From positions 1 to 33,502 of the forward strand of contig JABDKD010000088.1 in assembly GCA_013003215.1 (NCBI GenBank): a stretch of 33,502 nt of DNA. Reading direction: 5' to 3'. Origin of the DNA: Pyrinomonadaceae bacterium. Its GTDB lineage: Bacteria; Acidobacteriota; Blastocatellia; Pyrinomonadales; Pyrinomonadaceae. Both the position numbers and the translations under genes were made by a program. Below, one piece after another: positions 1 through 9,058 of the stretch (its first letter is position 1; each line of letters begins with the position of its first letter). The notes under the pieces are model-generated. The model did not search any database and had not been told where the DNA came from. It was given only the letters and a program-made list of their open reading frames with translations.

Positions 1-168
1 GTTCTATTTACTAGACTTAGACATGCATATCATGTCCACGTTCTGATCGTGCCTTATCGATCCTTCATTCAGATTGACATACCGTTTCCTTCAAAATGAC
101 TGATATTGAATGATTCCAACCCTCAATCAACTCTTTTGTAAGCCGCGCGAAAATTATAGAATTCGAAT
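1..168. other. Intergenic leader upstream of ubiX, no gene seen
   Basis: I find no convincing coding sequence, RNA gene or repeat here. A perfect TTGACA at 74-79 has no -10 box at a normal distance. A -10-like TATAGA at 155-160 lies 8 nt before the ubiX start and would give an almost leaderless transcript. Confidence 0.4.
155..160 (+). promoter_or_regulatory. Candidate -10 box for ubiX operon
   Basis: TATAGA lies 8 nt upstream of the ubiX ATG at 169. No Shine-Dalgarno sequence lies between them, so transcription would start at or within a few bases of the start codon. The -35 region is poor (TTTTGT at 134-139, spacing 15), so this is weak on its own. It gains weight because 24848-24853 and 29758-29763 show the same geometry. 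Confidence 0.3.
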
Positions 169-783
169 ATGGAATTAACCTTGGCAATAACCGGAGCCTC
201 CGGAACGATTTACGCTTACCGTACGCTTCGAATGCTGGTTGCCAGCGGAGAGGTCGAGAGAATAAACCTGATTCTTTCAGGCGTGGTCCCGACCGTTGCC
301 AGGATCGAAATGGGTGCCGACCTGTCCGGCCTGAACCAGCAAAAAGTTAATGAATGGCTTGGCCTGGAGGAGGATTCAAGGGTCATAAGGCTTTGGCGGC
401 TCGAAAACTTCGCGGCAAAGCCTTCGTCCGGGTCAAACAGGCAGGAAGGTATGATAATCGTTCCCTGTTCTATGGGGACGCTTGGTGCCATCGCTTCAGG
501 GGCCGGCACTAATCTGATTCACAGGGCGGCGGACGTAACTCTAAAAGAAGGGAGAAAGCTTGTGATTGTGCCGAGGGAAGCTCCTTTCAACGAGATTCAC
601 CTTGAAAACATGCTGCGGTTGTCACGTGCCGGCGCCAGAATTCTTCCTGCGAGCCCGGGTTTTTATCACAAGCCATCCTCAATCGAAGAGCTTGTAGATC
701 ACCTCTGCTACAGAATTCTCGACCAGTTCGGCGTAAGCCGCTCCAGCAAGACGGAATGGACAGGCAACGAAAGCCCTGAATGA
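169..783 (+). CDS. ubiX: UbiX-family flavin prenyltransferase
   Basis: The enzyme joins a dimethylallyl group to FMN, making the prenyl-FMN cofactor used by UbiD-type decarboxylases in quinone synthesis. The 204-residue length is normal for the family. The N-terminal nucleotide-binding loop reads LAITGASGTIYAYR (residues 4-17). The conserved central PCSMGTLGAIASGAGTNLI and the later REAPFNEIHLENMLRL and PASPGFYHKP stretches are typical of UbiX/Pad1. The start at 169 has no clear ribosome binding site. The stop overlaps the next ATG as ATGA at 780-783, which indicates translational coupling. Because mqnD follows two genes later, this copy probably serves the futalosine menaquinone pathway, where a UbiX/UbiD-like pair removes the carboxyl group of the naphthoate intermediate. 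The family call is firm; the pathway assignment is inferred from context. Confidence 0.95.
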   Translation: MELTLAITGASGTIYAYRTLRMLVASGEVERINLILSGVVPTVARIEMGADLSGLNQQKVNEWLGLEEDSRVIRLWRLENFAAKPSSGSNRQEGMIIVPCSMGTLGAIASGAGTNLIHRAADVTLKEGRKLVIVPREAPFNEIHLENMLRLSRAGARILPASPGFYHKPSSIEELVDHLCYRILDQFGVSRSSKTEWTGNESPE

Positions 784-1538
784 GCGATGACTCAAAAACC
801 AGGTTTTCGGACAGGGTCGGAAACTATGTCAGGTATCGACCGGGCTATCCGGATGAACTGTTTGGTTATCTGGAAAGTGAACTGCGGTTGGAGCCGCATG
901 GGACGATAGCGGATATCGGGTCGGGTACAGGACTTTCTTCGTTGGGATTTTTGAAAAGATGCCACCGCGTGATCGGAGTCGAACCGAATAAACCGATGAG
1001 GATGGCCGCGAAGAGCTTTCTCGGCAGTTATGAACTGTTTGAATCGGTGGACGGATCCGCGGACGCAACTGGCCTGGAATCGCGATCAGTTGACGCGGTT
1101 TTTGCGGGCCAGTCTTTTCATTGGTTCTGCAACGAAGAATCGGCTCACGAGTTTTTGAGAATACTAAGGCCGGGAGGATTTGTTCTCATCGCCTGGAATG
1201 AACGGCTGCTAAACATAAACCGATTCCATATTGAATTCGAAGAAATACTGAAGAGATTCGGCACTGATTACGAAGAGATCCGACACGACAAATTCTATCT
1301 GAATGAGATTAAAGACGTCTTCAAAACGGATTTTCGCGTGACGGAATTCGACAACAAACAAACTTTTGATTTCAAAGGCCTTATGGGCCGGGTTTTGTCA
1401 TCTTCCTATATGCCTTCTGAAAATTCGCCGATGTTTGACGAAATGCGCGAAAACCTCGAATCGGTGTTTGCAGTAAATCAGGAAAAAGATAGAATATCCG
1501 TCTTGTACAAAACCAAGTTATTTTTTTGTAAATTTTGA
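780..1538 (+). CDS. Class I SAM-dependent methyltransferase
   Basis: This 252-residue protein has a Rossmann-type methyltransferase fold. The N-terminus carries [16 protein letters not shown], common in Methyltransf_11/25 proteins. Motif I is [16 protein letters not shown] (about residues 43-58), followed by the acidic end of strand 2 in VIGVEPN. The post-motif FAGQSFHWF and [16 protein letters not shown] match motifs II and III of the family. It overlaps ubiX by 4 nt, and its stop lies 2 nt before the mqnD ATG, so the three genes are probably one transcript. It lacks the signature of the MenG/UbiE quinone methyltransferases, so a role in menaquinone methylation is possible from position but not shown by sequence. 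The substrate is unknown. Confidence 0.88.
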   Translation: MSDDSKTRFSDRVGNYVRYRPGYPDELFGYLESELRLEPHGTIADIGSGTGLSSLGFLKRCHRVIGVEPNKPMRMAAKSFLGSYELFESVDGSADATGLESRSVDAVFAGQSFHWFCNEESAHEFLRILRPGGFVLIAWNERLLNINRFHIEFEEILKRFGTDYEEIRHDKFYLNEIKDVFKTDFRVTEFDNKQTFDFKGLMGRVLSSSYMPSENSPMFDEMRENLESVFAVNQEKDRISVLYKTKLFFCKF

Positions 1539-1540
1539 TT

Positions 1541-2398
1541 ATGGAAAGCGTTTCTACAAGCAAGGAACCGAGAACGATCTCAGTCGCACACTCTCCCGAC
1601 TCAGATGATGCATTCATGTTTTACGGCCTCGCCACCAATAAATTAGAAACCGAGGGCCTGAAATTCGAACACACCCTCAAGGATATTCAGTCACTGAACG
1701 AAGACGCCAAGAATGGTGTCTTTGACGTGACCGCAATAAGTTTTCACGCGTACTGCTATGTCTCGGACAAGTATGCGCTGTTACCGCACGGTGCGAGTAT
1801 TGGGGACAACTACGGCCCGATATTGGTTGCTAAAGAGCCCCGTCCGGTAGAAGAGATCCCAGAAATGAAAATCGCGATCCCCGGTGAACTTACCAGTGCC
1901 TTTTTGGCGATGCGGATCTATAACAGCGATTTCGAATACGAGGTGTTCCCTTTTGACGAGATCATAGAAGCGGTACAGGAAGGCAAAGTTGACGCCGGGC
2001 TTTTGATCCACGAAGGCCAGCTTTTTTATAAACAGCTGGGACTCGATAAAATTCTAGACCTCGGAGAATGGTGGTTCGAAGATACGGGCCTCCCGTTGCC
2101 AATGGGCGGAAACGTAATACGTCGTGAACTTGGTGAAGACCTTATGAAAGAGGTTTCGAGCCATCTAAAGCGCAGTATCGAGTATTCAATGGAGAATCGT
2201 GAAGACGCGCTCGCCTATGCGATGCAATTTGCTCGAGACATGCCGCCGGAACTTGCGGACCGGTTTGTCGCTATGTGGGTCAATGATCTGACACTCGATT
2301 ACGGCGACCGCGGCAAAGAGGGTGTAAGGCTTCTGCTCGAACGCGGATATGAAGCCGGCATTATCCCTGAAAAGGTTGATGTTGAATTTGTAGATTAG
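1541..2398 (+). CDS. mqnD: 1,4-dihydroxy-6-naphthoate synthase (MqnD)
   Basis: MqnD converts cyclic dehypoxanthinyl futalosine to 1,4-dihydroxy-6-naphthoate in the futalosine route to menaquinone. The N-terminal [20 protein letters not shown] is diagnostic for the family. The later [40 protein letters not shown] and [17 protein letters not shown] follow the order of the periplasmic-binding-protein-like fold that MqnA and MqnD share. I chose ATG at 1541 (285 residues). A TTG at 1535 in the same frame would overlap the methyltransferase stop and add two residues. It ends 22 bp before a strong terminator. Together with ubiX it indicates that this organism makes menaquinone by the futalosine route; mqnA, B and C are not in the window. 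Confidence 0.95.
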   Translation: MESVSTSKEPRTISVAHSPDSDDAFMFYGLATNKLETEGLKFEHTLKDIQSLNEDAKNGVFDVTAISFHAYCYVSDKYALLPHGASIGDNYGPILVAKEPRPVEEIPEMKIAIPGELTSAFLAMRIYNSDFEYEVFPFDEIIEAVQEGKVDAGLLIHEGQLFYKQLGLDKILDLGEWWFEDTGLPLPMGGNVIRRELGEDLMKEVSSHLKRSIEYSMENREDALAYAMQFARDMPPELADRFVAMWVNDLTLDYGDRGKEGVRLLLERGYEAGIIPEKVDVEFVD

Positions 2399-2420
2399 GT
2401 TTTTCTTAACTGGACAGTGG

Positions 2421-2452
2421 AAAGCCCCCGGCGATTCGCCGGGGGCTTTTTT
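2421..2452 (+). terminator. Rho-independent terminator after mqnD
   Basis: A 12-13 bp perfect GC-rich stem (AAAGCCCCCGGC paired with GCCGGGGGCTTT, loop about GATTC) is followed by six T residues on the plus strand. It lies between mqnD and the convergent minus-strand gene that ends at 2460. On the minus strand the trailing T run is short, so it is mainly a plus-strand terminator. Confidence 0.92.
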
Positions 2453-2459
2453 GCTTTCA

Positions 2460-3311
2460 CTAGTTGGTTCTTGCGGGTGGCGGTGGAGGCGGAGGGTCTT
2501 TATCGTCTCCCTTCTTTTCCGTTTTCTCAGGGTCAATTATCTCGGTATCATCGTCGAGAATCTGGACGTCACTCCGCCCCTGTTTGTAGTCTTCATAAAA
2601 CACACGCATTCGAATCTTAACCACAAGTCCGTTGCTAAAAACCAGTTCATCGTCCGAAGCCGAATAGGCGGGAAACCAGTATTTGCCATCAACGTTTGTC
2701 CGCCAGGTATCGACAACTGGAAACCGTTGCTTGCCCTCCGGGATTCCCTTTCCTCTCGAACGTACGATCATTTTATCGGTATCATCGACCCAAATGCGGC
2801 CCCGGAAAAAACGATTGCTTACCTTCTTAGGCACCTTTTTGGGACGCACATCGAAAACATGTAGATTCAGGTCATCGATCCTTTGCTTGCCGACATAAGA
2901 GAAGTGATATTGCGAGACCTTGCTCGGGCTTATCGCAAACGGATTTACGCCGCCCAGGTCTTCAAGATCTTCTTTCGTGATCTGGAGTTCGCGAAGCGTT
3001 GAAATCGGCGCATAAAGTATCCGCTCGAATCGCTCGCCGGCATCGGTAAACGTCATGAACGAATCCCGACGATAAGTTCCGGTTATCAACCCGCCAAGCC
3101 CAACAGTGTGGATTGTGGCTTTACGCGTAAAAATGTAGTTGTTCAAAGCGTACCGGAAATCTTCTTCGTTCTTGGTGAAATCGCGGACAAGCGAATCTAC
3201 CTCGCCCTGATTCAGCACATTGGGAATGATCTGTCGCTCTTGTGCCGAGATCGCAAACGCTGTTGCCAAAACCGTTGCTAAAGTCAATAAAAGGCTGCTT
3301 AATCTCTTCAT
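2460..3311 (-). CDS. Secreted LolA/LolB-like fold protein, function unknown
   Basis: The 283-residue product starts with a clear signal peptide (MKRLSSLLLTLATVLATAFA, cleavage likely after ISA before QERQ). The mature part contains RYALNNYIFTRKATIHTV, a TGTYRRDSFMTFTDAGER segment and RGRIWVDDTDKMIVRSRGKG. Such strand-rich stretches are typical of outer-membrane lipoprotein-sorting (LolA/LolB/RseB-like) half-barrel proteins of Acidobacteriota. It has no lipobox cysteine. The C-terminus ends in a charged linker and a run of seven prolines. It lies 76 bp downstream of plsC on the same strand and may be co-transcribed. Fold assignment is by resemblance only; the true role, perhaps carrying a hydrophobic ligand in the periplasm, is not known. 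Confidence 0.75.
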   Translation of the reverse strand: MKRLSSLLLTLATVLATAFAISAQERQIIPNVLNQGEVDSLVRDFTKNEEDFRYALNNYIFTRKATIHTVGLGGLITGTYRRDSFMTFTDAGERFERILYAPISTLRELQITKEDLEDLGGVNPFAISPSKVSQYHFSYVGKQRIDDLNLHVFDVRPKKVPKKVSNRFFRGRIWVDDTDKMIVRSRGKGIPEGKQRFPVVDTWRTNVDGKYWFPAYSASDDELVFSNGLVVKIRMRVFYEDYKQGRSDVQILDDDTEIIDPEKTEKKGDDKDPPPPPPPARTN

Positions 3312-3387
3312 AGGCTGATTTGTTTTTTTTAGTCGTCAATCAATTGATGCGCCGTCATGCGCGAAAGTTTGACAAATATTCAAAATT

Positions 3388-4191
3388 CTATCGCCCCAAA
3401 GGGGTTCCGAGCTCAGCCGCAACAGCATTGCGGGTTTCTATCAGTAGCGGCATGATGTCCTCAATCGTCTTTCCCTCGGTACTAATCGGGGGCAATATTG
3501 CCATCTCGATTGTACCCGCATACGCAACACCCGTCTTTTTTCCCATCAGGCGGTCGGTATTCTTGAAAGCCACCGGAACGATCGGAAGCCCCGTTTGGAG
3601 TGCGAGGTGGATTGCTCCTTTCTTAAACGGCAACAATTCGCCCGGCATCGCTCTTGTACCTTCCGCAAAGACTCCAAATGAGTACCCGTCACGAACAATT
3701 TGCTTTGCTTTTTCCAAAGACTCTTTCGCCTTCTCGCGGTTAGAGCGATCGATTGCAATCACATTTCCGATTGCCATTCCATAACCAAAGATCGGGACCT
3801 TTAGCAGTTCCTTTTTCGCGACCAATCCGATCCTTCTTCCGGCAAAGACGTAGAGAGTCGCAGTATCAAGATAAGACCTGTGATTCGAAATGAATATATA
3901 CGACCGACCGGGTTCGAGGTTTTCCTGCCCGGTAACCTTTACTTCCGCTCCGCATGCCTTCAACCAGAGACGAGCCCCCCAATCACACCAACTGAAGAAT
4001 TTGTCACGCTTTTTCTTGAATCTGTAGAAAATGAGTAGGGGCGTTGCGATGAAAAGTATGATGGTACTTACCACGAGCCACGCCCACCAGTACCGGAGTT
4101 TGCCAACAAAACGCGATTTGTTAGACTCTTCCAAAGGAAATACGAGCTTTTTATTCTCTGCAACTAAAAGGTTTTGCTTATGTTCAGACAT
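3388..4191 (-). CDS. plsC: 1-acyl-sn-glycerol-3-phosphate acyltransferase (PlsC family)
   Basis: The enzyme acylates lysophosphatidic acid to phosphatidic acid at the inner membrane. The 267-residue protein has an N-terminal membrane segment (WWAWLVVSTIILFIATPLLIF). Acyltransferase block I is SNHRSYLDTATLY, with the catalytic HX4D. Then come GNVIAIDRSNR (block II), FAEGTRAMPGELLPFKKGA (block III, glycerol-phosphate binding) and LPIVPVAFKNTD (block IV). An N-terminal extension of about 35 residues before the membrane segment is charged and unremarkable. The start codon at 4191 has no good ribosome binding site. The gene is divergent from the M14 peptidase gene, and their 5' ends overlap or nearly touch. 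Confidence 0.92.
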   Translation of the reverse strand: MSEHKQNLLVAENKKLVFPLEESNKSRFVGKLRYWWAWLVVSTIILFIATPLLIFYRFKKKRDKFFSWCDWGARLWLKACGAEVKVTGQENLEPGRSYIFISNHRSYLDTATLYVFAGRRIGLVAKKELLKVPIFGYGMAIGNVIAIDRSNREKAKESLEKAKQIVRDGYSFGVFAEGTRAMPGELLPFKKGAIHLALQTGLPIVPVAFKNTDRLMGKKTGVAYAGTIEMAILPPISTEGKTIEDIMPLLIETRNAVAAELGTPLGR

Positions 4192-6642
4192 TATTCACGC
4201 GGCATCTTCAGAAAGCTGCTTCCGCACCGTTTTTGTTGGCAATTGAAGACCGAGTCTATAGCAAAACACGGTATTCAGCGAATCCCGGCTGTCGCATTGG
4301 GCCTCGCGATTATTCTTTCGATATCGGGCGCGTCAATAGGACAGGTGCCCGCTCCCAGGGATGTTCTTGGATTTCATCCTACTACTGAACGAACCATCGC
4401 GGATTGGAAACAGATTCGCATGTATTTTTCGGAACTGGACAAGTCGAGTAAACGAGTCAAAGTTACCGAGATTGGAAAAACCACGCTTGGAAAACCTCAG
4501 ATTGCTGCGTTTATTTCATCTGAAGAAAACATCAAGAACCTGGACCGAATACGGGAGATGAATTACTCGGCAGCTAATAACACGGCCCGGTACAAGCCTG
4601 CGGACAATCCGAAGGGTGCAAAATCGATCGTCGCGATATCCTGTTCGATTCATTCAACCGAGATCGTCGCATCGCAGATGTCGATGTTATTGGCTCATGA
4701 ATTGGCTTCAAAAGATGATCCCGGAACGAAGGAAATACTTAAGAATACAGTCCTTATTCTTATCCCTTCTGCCAATCCAGACGGAATCGATATTGTCGCA
4801 GATTGGTATCGAAAGACTTTGGGAACTAAGTATGAGGGCTCGTCTCCACCTGAGCTCTACCATCACTATGCCGGGCATGACAATAACCGGGATTGGTTCA
4901 TGATGAATCTTGCTGAGACAAGAAACATCACAAAACTCTTCTGGCAGGAGTGGTTCCCGCAAATCGTTTTTGATGTACATCAACAGGGTTCATCGGGCTC
5001 GAGAATGACCATTCCGCCATTCTTTGATCCGCCAAACCCTCGAATTCCGGCAATGCTTTTACGCGAAATCGGACTTGTCGGATACAAGATGGCCGCGGAC
5101 CTGACGCGCTCGGGTGAAACCGGGGTTGCAACAAACGCCACGTACGACACATGGTGGCATGGAGGATTCCGTTCGGCTCCTTATTACCACAATTCCATCG
5201 GCATTTTGTCGGAAGCGGCGAGTTCGCGTCTTATGTCCCCAATAAAAGTAAGTAAAGACCGCCTTGCGCGGCAGAGGCCGACGCGCGGTCTGAAAAGCCC
5301 TCTTGAAACTTCTACGAACTTCCCCGTCGCGTGGGAAGGGGGCAAGTGGGGTCCGGGAGACATCGCGAGACTTGAGCTTAAAGCGGCCCGATCCATTCTC
5401 GAACAGGCAGCGAGATTCCGCGAACGTTATATCTGGAACTCGCGAATGTTGGCTGCCCGGAATCTCAAACAGAACGATTCCGATCCTGTGGCATTCGTTA
5501 TTCCTGCCGGACAAGGCAGCGAGGAAGAAATTTCGCGGTTGCTGGAAATCCTTATGTGGCAGGGAATTAAGGTCGAAATTCTTGATCATGAGATCGAAGC
5601 CGCATTATCAAGGGAATCTCGTGAATCTTTCACTGAATTACCTGCCGGCAGCTTTATCGTTCGGACCCGAAGTCCACAGAAAAACAACATAATGTCTTTG
5701 TTCGAGAGACAGGTATACCCGGAAAGGATTAACGCCCTTGGAGAAGCCGAAGTTCCGTATGACGTATCAGGCTGGACGTTGCCGATGCAAATGGGCGTCG
5801 AGTATACGCCGGTATGGGCAATAGACGAATTCGAAAAGGTACGGAAATCATTTACCAAAGTAACGTCAATAAACAGTGCAAGGAAGGTGCTTAATCTGAA
5901 ATCGGCTACGGGTTCGTTCGCAAAGGTTGCCAACCCGCTTAAGACCAATCCCAAGATCGGTCTTTACAAGGGGCACGGAGGCTCAATGGATGAAGGTTGG
6001 ACGCGGCTTGTGTTGGATAATCACAGCATTCCCTATAGCTCGATTTCCGATGCCGATGTAAAGTCCGGCAAACTGAACGTCGATGCGTTCATCCTACCTT
6101 CACAAGCTGAGCGCCGGATAGTTGAGGGTTTGCCTCTAGACAGGTATCCGAAGGAGTACACGGGGGGAATAACCAAAGCCGGCGTTGAAAACCTGAAACG
6201 GTACGTTGAAGACGGCGGAAAGCTGATATGCTTTGACGATTCCTGTGCAATGGTGATCAAGAACTTCGGATTGCCGATTAAAAATGTTCTCGAAGGGCTA
6301 AATCGAAAACAGTTCCACTGCCCCGGCACAATTCTTGAGATCGACGTCGATACGACTCACAAGATCGCGAAGGGAATGAAGCGGAAGATGCCTGCGTACT
6401 TCATTTACAGCTCGGCATTCCAGGTAGATGACACCTCGAAAGTCCGAACCGTGGCTTCGTATGGTAAGAAGGACATTCTTCTTTCGGGCTGGATATTTGG
6501 TGAAGAGTACATCAATGGACGTACCGCGATCGCTGAAACAAAATATGGGAAAGGAGAAATCGTTTTGTTTGGATTCCGGCCCCAGCACCGGGGCCAGACC
6601 TATGCCACGTTCCCTTTCGTCTTCAATGCATTAGAGAAGTAA
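4180..6642 (+). CDS. M14-family zinc carboxypeptidase-like secreted protein
   Basis: This 820-residue protein is predicted to be a secreted metallopeptidase. A hydrophobic segment (AVALGLAIILSISGASIGQ, about residues 37-55) looks like a signal peptide with a long basic lead. The M14 zinc ligands are present: HSTE (His158, Glu161) and FDVHQQG (His267). The substrate-binding NNRDW follows NPDGID, and the catalytic glutamate is probably Glu345 in GILSEAAS. The last 250 residues (from IGLYKGHGGSMDEGWTR on) resemble a class I glutamine-amidotransferase-like sandwich that often trails this peptidase in Bacteroidota and Acidobacteriota. I chose ATG 4180 because AAAGG lies 8 nt upstream, although this overlaps the divergent plsC start by 12 nt. 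A TTG at 4243 would give a more standard signal peptide. The peptide substrate is unknown. Confidence 0.88.
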   Translation: MFRHYSRGIFRKLLPHRFCWQLKTESIAKHGIQRIPAVALGLAIILSISGASIGQVPAPRDVLGFHPTTERTIADWKQIRMYFSELDKSSKRVKVTEIGKTTLGKPQIAAFISSEENIKNLDRIREMNYSAANNTARYKPADNPKGAKSIVAISCSIHSTEIVASQMSMLLAHELASKDDPGTKEILKNTVLILIPSANPDGIDIVADWYRKTLGTKYEGSSPPELYHHYAGHDNNRDWFMMNLAETRNITKLFWQEWFPQIVFDVHQQGSSGSRMTIPPFFDPPNPRIPAMLLREIGLVGYKMAADLTRSGETGVATNATYDTWWHGGFRSAPYYHNSIGILSEAASSRLMSPIKVSKDRLARQRPTRGLKSPLETSTNFPVAWEGGKWGPGDIARLELKAARSILEQAARFRERYIWNSRMLAARNLKQNDSDPVAFVIPAGQGSEEEISRLLEILMWQGIKVEILDHEIEAALSRESRESFTELPAGSFIVRTRSPQKNNIMSLFERQVYPERINALGEAEVPYDVSGWTLPMQMGVEYTPVWAIDEFEKVRKSFTKVTSINSARKVLNLKSATGSFAKVANPLKTNPKIGLYKGHGGSMDEGWTRLVLDNHSIPYSSISDADVKSGKLNVDAFILPSQAERRIVEGLPLDRYPKEYTGGITKAGVENLKRYVEDGGKLICFDDSCAMVIKNFGLPIKNVLEGLNRKQFHCPGTILEIDVDTTHKIAKGMKRKMPAYFIYSSAFQVDDTSKVRTVASYGKKDILLSGWIFGEEYINGRTAIAETKYGKGEIVLFGFRPQHRGQTYATFPFVFNALEK

Positions 6643-6649
6643 AAGATTT

Positions 6650-9034
6650 ATGAAGTTTTGCAGATTCTTGGTTTTTAAACTGATACTCGCGGCGTCTTGT
6701 GTAGCAATTGCTGCAGGTACGCCGCTCTACACGCCGCCGCTTCCGGCTGCCGAGCCGCTTGTCCGAATCGGATTGATCCGGAATTCGTCGACCGTAACTA
6801 TATCGACCAGGGGCTCGACCCTGGCAGGCAACGTTTTGGGCGCGCCGGTAACTTCTCTCGGCACTTCAACCGTAAGGATCTCTTCAAGAAGCTACCGTCC
6901 TCCGCAATATGGAATCTATCGCTTTGAGATCCCGGCGATCGAAACCAGAGAAGAGGCGGATGACCTGGCCGCGAATATTGCGAACGAAACAGGCGAGTCT
7001 GTAAGTGTCTTCAGCGAGGGTGACGACGGCACCTGGTCCGTCAAATTTGCGACTGAACGCGATTCAAAAGCAGATGCTGACGCGTTTGTCGCTTTAATCG
7101 AGGAAAAAGGTTTTATCGGTGTAAAGGTCAGCGTTGAAAAATACACATCGCCATCCGACGAGGCAATCTGGCTGAGCAGGCAGATCTCCTCTAACCCTAA
7201 GTCGCATGTTAGAAGTCTTTCAGATTTTGTTCCCGCGAAAGCACATCGGCCCGGCATTATAAAGATCTCCTCATCCAGGCCGGTTCGAAAGAACATGAAC
7301 GCGCCGATCATGAGCGGCCTTCGGGAGCTTACCGTCTCGGGCAGTACAGCCGCGTCTAAGTTTTCATCGCTCCGATCGTTGACGGTCGGTTCCCTGGCCC
7401 CGGGCGGTATCGTTTATCTGAATGGCAAACGCTATCGCGGTAGGATGGAGGTTTTTGTTAACAAGAAGAACAGACTTACAGTTGTGAACGTGGTTCCGAT
7501 GGAGCAGTACCTCCTGGGCGTAGTTCCGGCAGAGCTTTCTTTACCCCGAATCGAGGCCCAAAAAGCTCAGGCAGTTGCGGCACGGACCTATGCCGCCGCA
7601 AATAAAAATGACTATGGCGATGAGGGGTTCGATATGCTGCCAACCGTCTGGTCCCAGGTCTACAAGGGTGTTGCAATTGAGTCGCGTATGGGCTCGAGGG
7701 CAGTTCGTGAGACGAGGGGTGTTTTGGCGACGTATGAAGGAAGGCCGATAAACGCAATGTATACATCGACTTGCGGAGGACGAACGGAAGACTCAGGAAA
7801 TATCTATCCGTTTGACGAACCTTACCTTCGCGGCGTCAATTGCTCACTCGATGGACGACAACACTTCACACCTTTTCTTGTTAAGACAACACGTGAACCC
7901 GCACTCATCAGAAACGAAGCGAATTACGAATTTGTACGCTTAGCTTCTCGCTACGCGGTGAACAATTTCGTATTGATCACCAATCGGTTTGACGATCAGT
8001 ACTTCGAAGAGCCCCCCACGAAAACCGAACTGATAAGCTGGCTGACCCGGCTCTCCCTAAAATTCAACAAACCGTTTCCAAGGGTTGAGGAAGACTCCGC
8101 CCGCCCCTTAAAGCTTGCGAGACTGCTTCACAGCATTATCTATTCACCCGATTCTGAAGCTGATGCCGATGCGCTGATGTCCGCTTCGGACGTGGATTAC
8201 CAGCTTTCCTTTTTAGACGCTGGTGAGGTACCGGCTGAAGACCGTGTGATGCTTGCCGAACTGCTTCGGGACGGGTGGTTCTCGATCTATTCAGACCTTA
8301 CGATCAAACCGAACAAGAGCTATTCACGCGGAAAGATATTGAGTTTGATCGATCATATCTACAGCAAGAAGAAATGGTCATTTTCATTCAATACCGGAAC
8401 GGCTAACCCTACCGAAGACGGCAAACTGATTCTGAAAAGCGGACGCTCTGAGAAGGAGATTATACTCGAACCGAATCTGTTTCTTTTCCGAAAATTCGGC
8501 GACTCGTTCTACCAGGTCAAAGAAGCGGCATTGGTTGGGGGCGAAAAGGTCCGTTATAAATTGGATTCGGTCGGCAAGGTGAATTACCTTGAGATCGAAC
8601 CAACAGAGAAAACAACGGTCGCCGAAAGAATGTCTCCGTTTACGACGTGGAGAAAGAGCCTTTCGAACGCACAGATTCGCTCCAGGCTCTCGAGATACGT
8701 AAAAGGAATGGGCCAGCTTATCGACATTAAAGTTAAAAGCCGGGGATTTTCGCGAAGGGCCACGGAACTCGAGATAACGAGCACGCGCGGCGTTCACAGC
8801 CTCAAAGGCGGAAAAATCCGTTCGGCCCTTAGGCTGCGTGAACAACTTTTCGTGATGGACAAGAGATACGGTTCGAACGGAAGGGTTTCCCGTATCAGCT
8901 TTACCGGACGAGGCTGGGGACACGGAATCGGTATGTGCCAATACGGCGCGTACGGGTTAGCGAAGATGGGCGTTAAATACGACCGGATCCTCCGTCATTA
9001 CTACACCGACATTGATTTGGTTAAAGCATACTAG
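6650..9034 (+). CDS. SpoIID/LytB-type protein with SPOR-like domain
   Basis: The 794-residue protein has a signal peptide (residues 1-22). A SPOR-like peptidoglycan-binding segment at about 88-163 includes YGIYRFEIPAIETREEADDL. A SpoIID domain begins near 262 with YRGRMEVFVNKKNRLTVVN, VPMEQYLLGVVPAEL, AQAVAARTYAAANK and TSTCGGRTEDSG. The closing SpoIID signature GRGWGHGIGMCQYGAYGLAK comes only near residue 755. SpoIID proteins act as lytic transglycosylases or amidase enhancers on peptidoglycan, so a role in cell-wall remodelling is likely. The roughly 340 residues between the two halves are unusual for the family. They contain an SLH-like stretch (AELLRDGWFSIYSDLTIKPN) and a strand-rich part. 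It starts 7 bp after the M14 gene, so the two are probably one operon. Confidence 0.88.
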   Translation: MKFCRFLVFKLILAASCVAIAAGTPLYTPPLPAAEPLVRIGLIRNSSTVTISTRGSTLAGNVLGAPVTSLGTSTVRISSRSYRPPQYGIYRFEIPAIETREEADDLAANIANETGESVSVFSEGDDGTWSVKFATERDSKADADAFVALIEEKGFIGVKVSVEKYTSPSDEAIWLSRQISSNPKSHVRSLSDFVPAKAHRPGIIKISSSRPVRKNMNAPIMSGLRELTVSGSTAASKFSSLRSLTVGSLAPGGIVYLNGKRYRGRMEVFVNKKNRLTVVNVVPMEQYLLGVVPAELSLPRIEAQKAQAVAARTYAAANKNDYGDEGFDMLPTVWSQVYKGVAIESRMGSRAVRETRGVLATYEGRPINAMYTSTCGGRTEDSGNIYPFDEPYLRGVNCSLDGRQHFTPFLVKTTREPALIRNEANYEFVRLASRYAVNNFVLITNRFDDQYFEEPPTKTELISWLTRLSLKFNKPFPRVEEDSARPLKLARLLHSIIYSPDSEADADALMSASDVDYQLSFLDAGEVPAEDRVMLAELLRDGWFSIYSDLTIKPNKSYSRGKILSLIDHIYSKKKWSFSFNTGTANPTEDGKLILKSGRSEKEIILEPNLFLFRKFGDSFYQVKEAALVGGEKVRYKLDSVGKVNYLEIEPTEKTTVAERMSPFTTWRKSLSNAQIRSRLSRYVKGMGQLIDIKVKSRGFSRRATELEITSTRGVHSLKGGKIRSALRLREQLFVMDKRYGSNGRVSRISFTGRGWGHGIGMCQYGAYGLAKMGVKYDRILRHYYTDIDLVKAY

Positions 9035-9058
9035 ACCCCAAGAACCATTCAGCTAAAA

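Noticed and set aside
74-107. TTGACA at 74-79 as a -35 box
   Set aside because: No -10 hexamer lies 16-18 bp downstream; the nearest candidate is 22 bp away.
2417-2864. Plus-strand frames over the secreted LolA/LolB-like gene
   Set aside because: They are shadows of the minus-strand gene, which has a signal peptide and coherent strand pattern.
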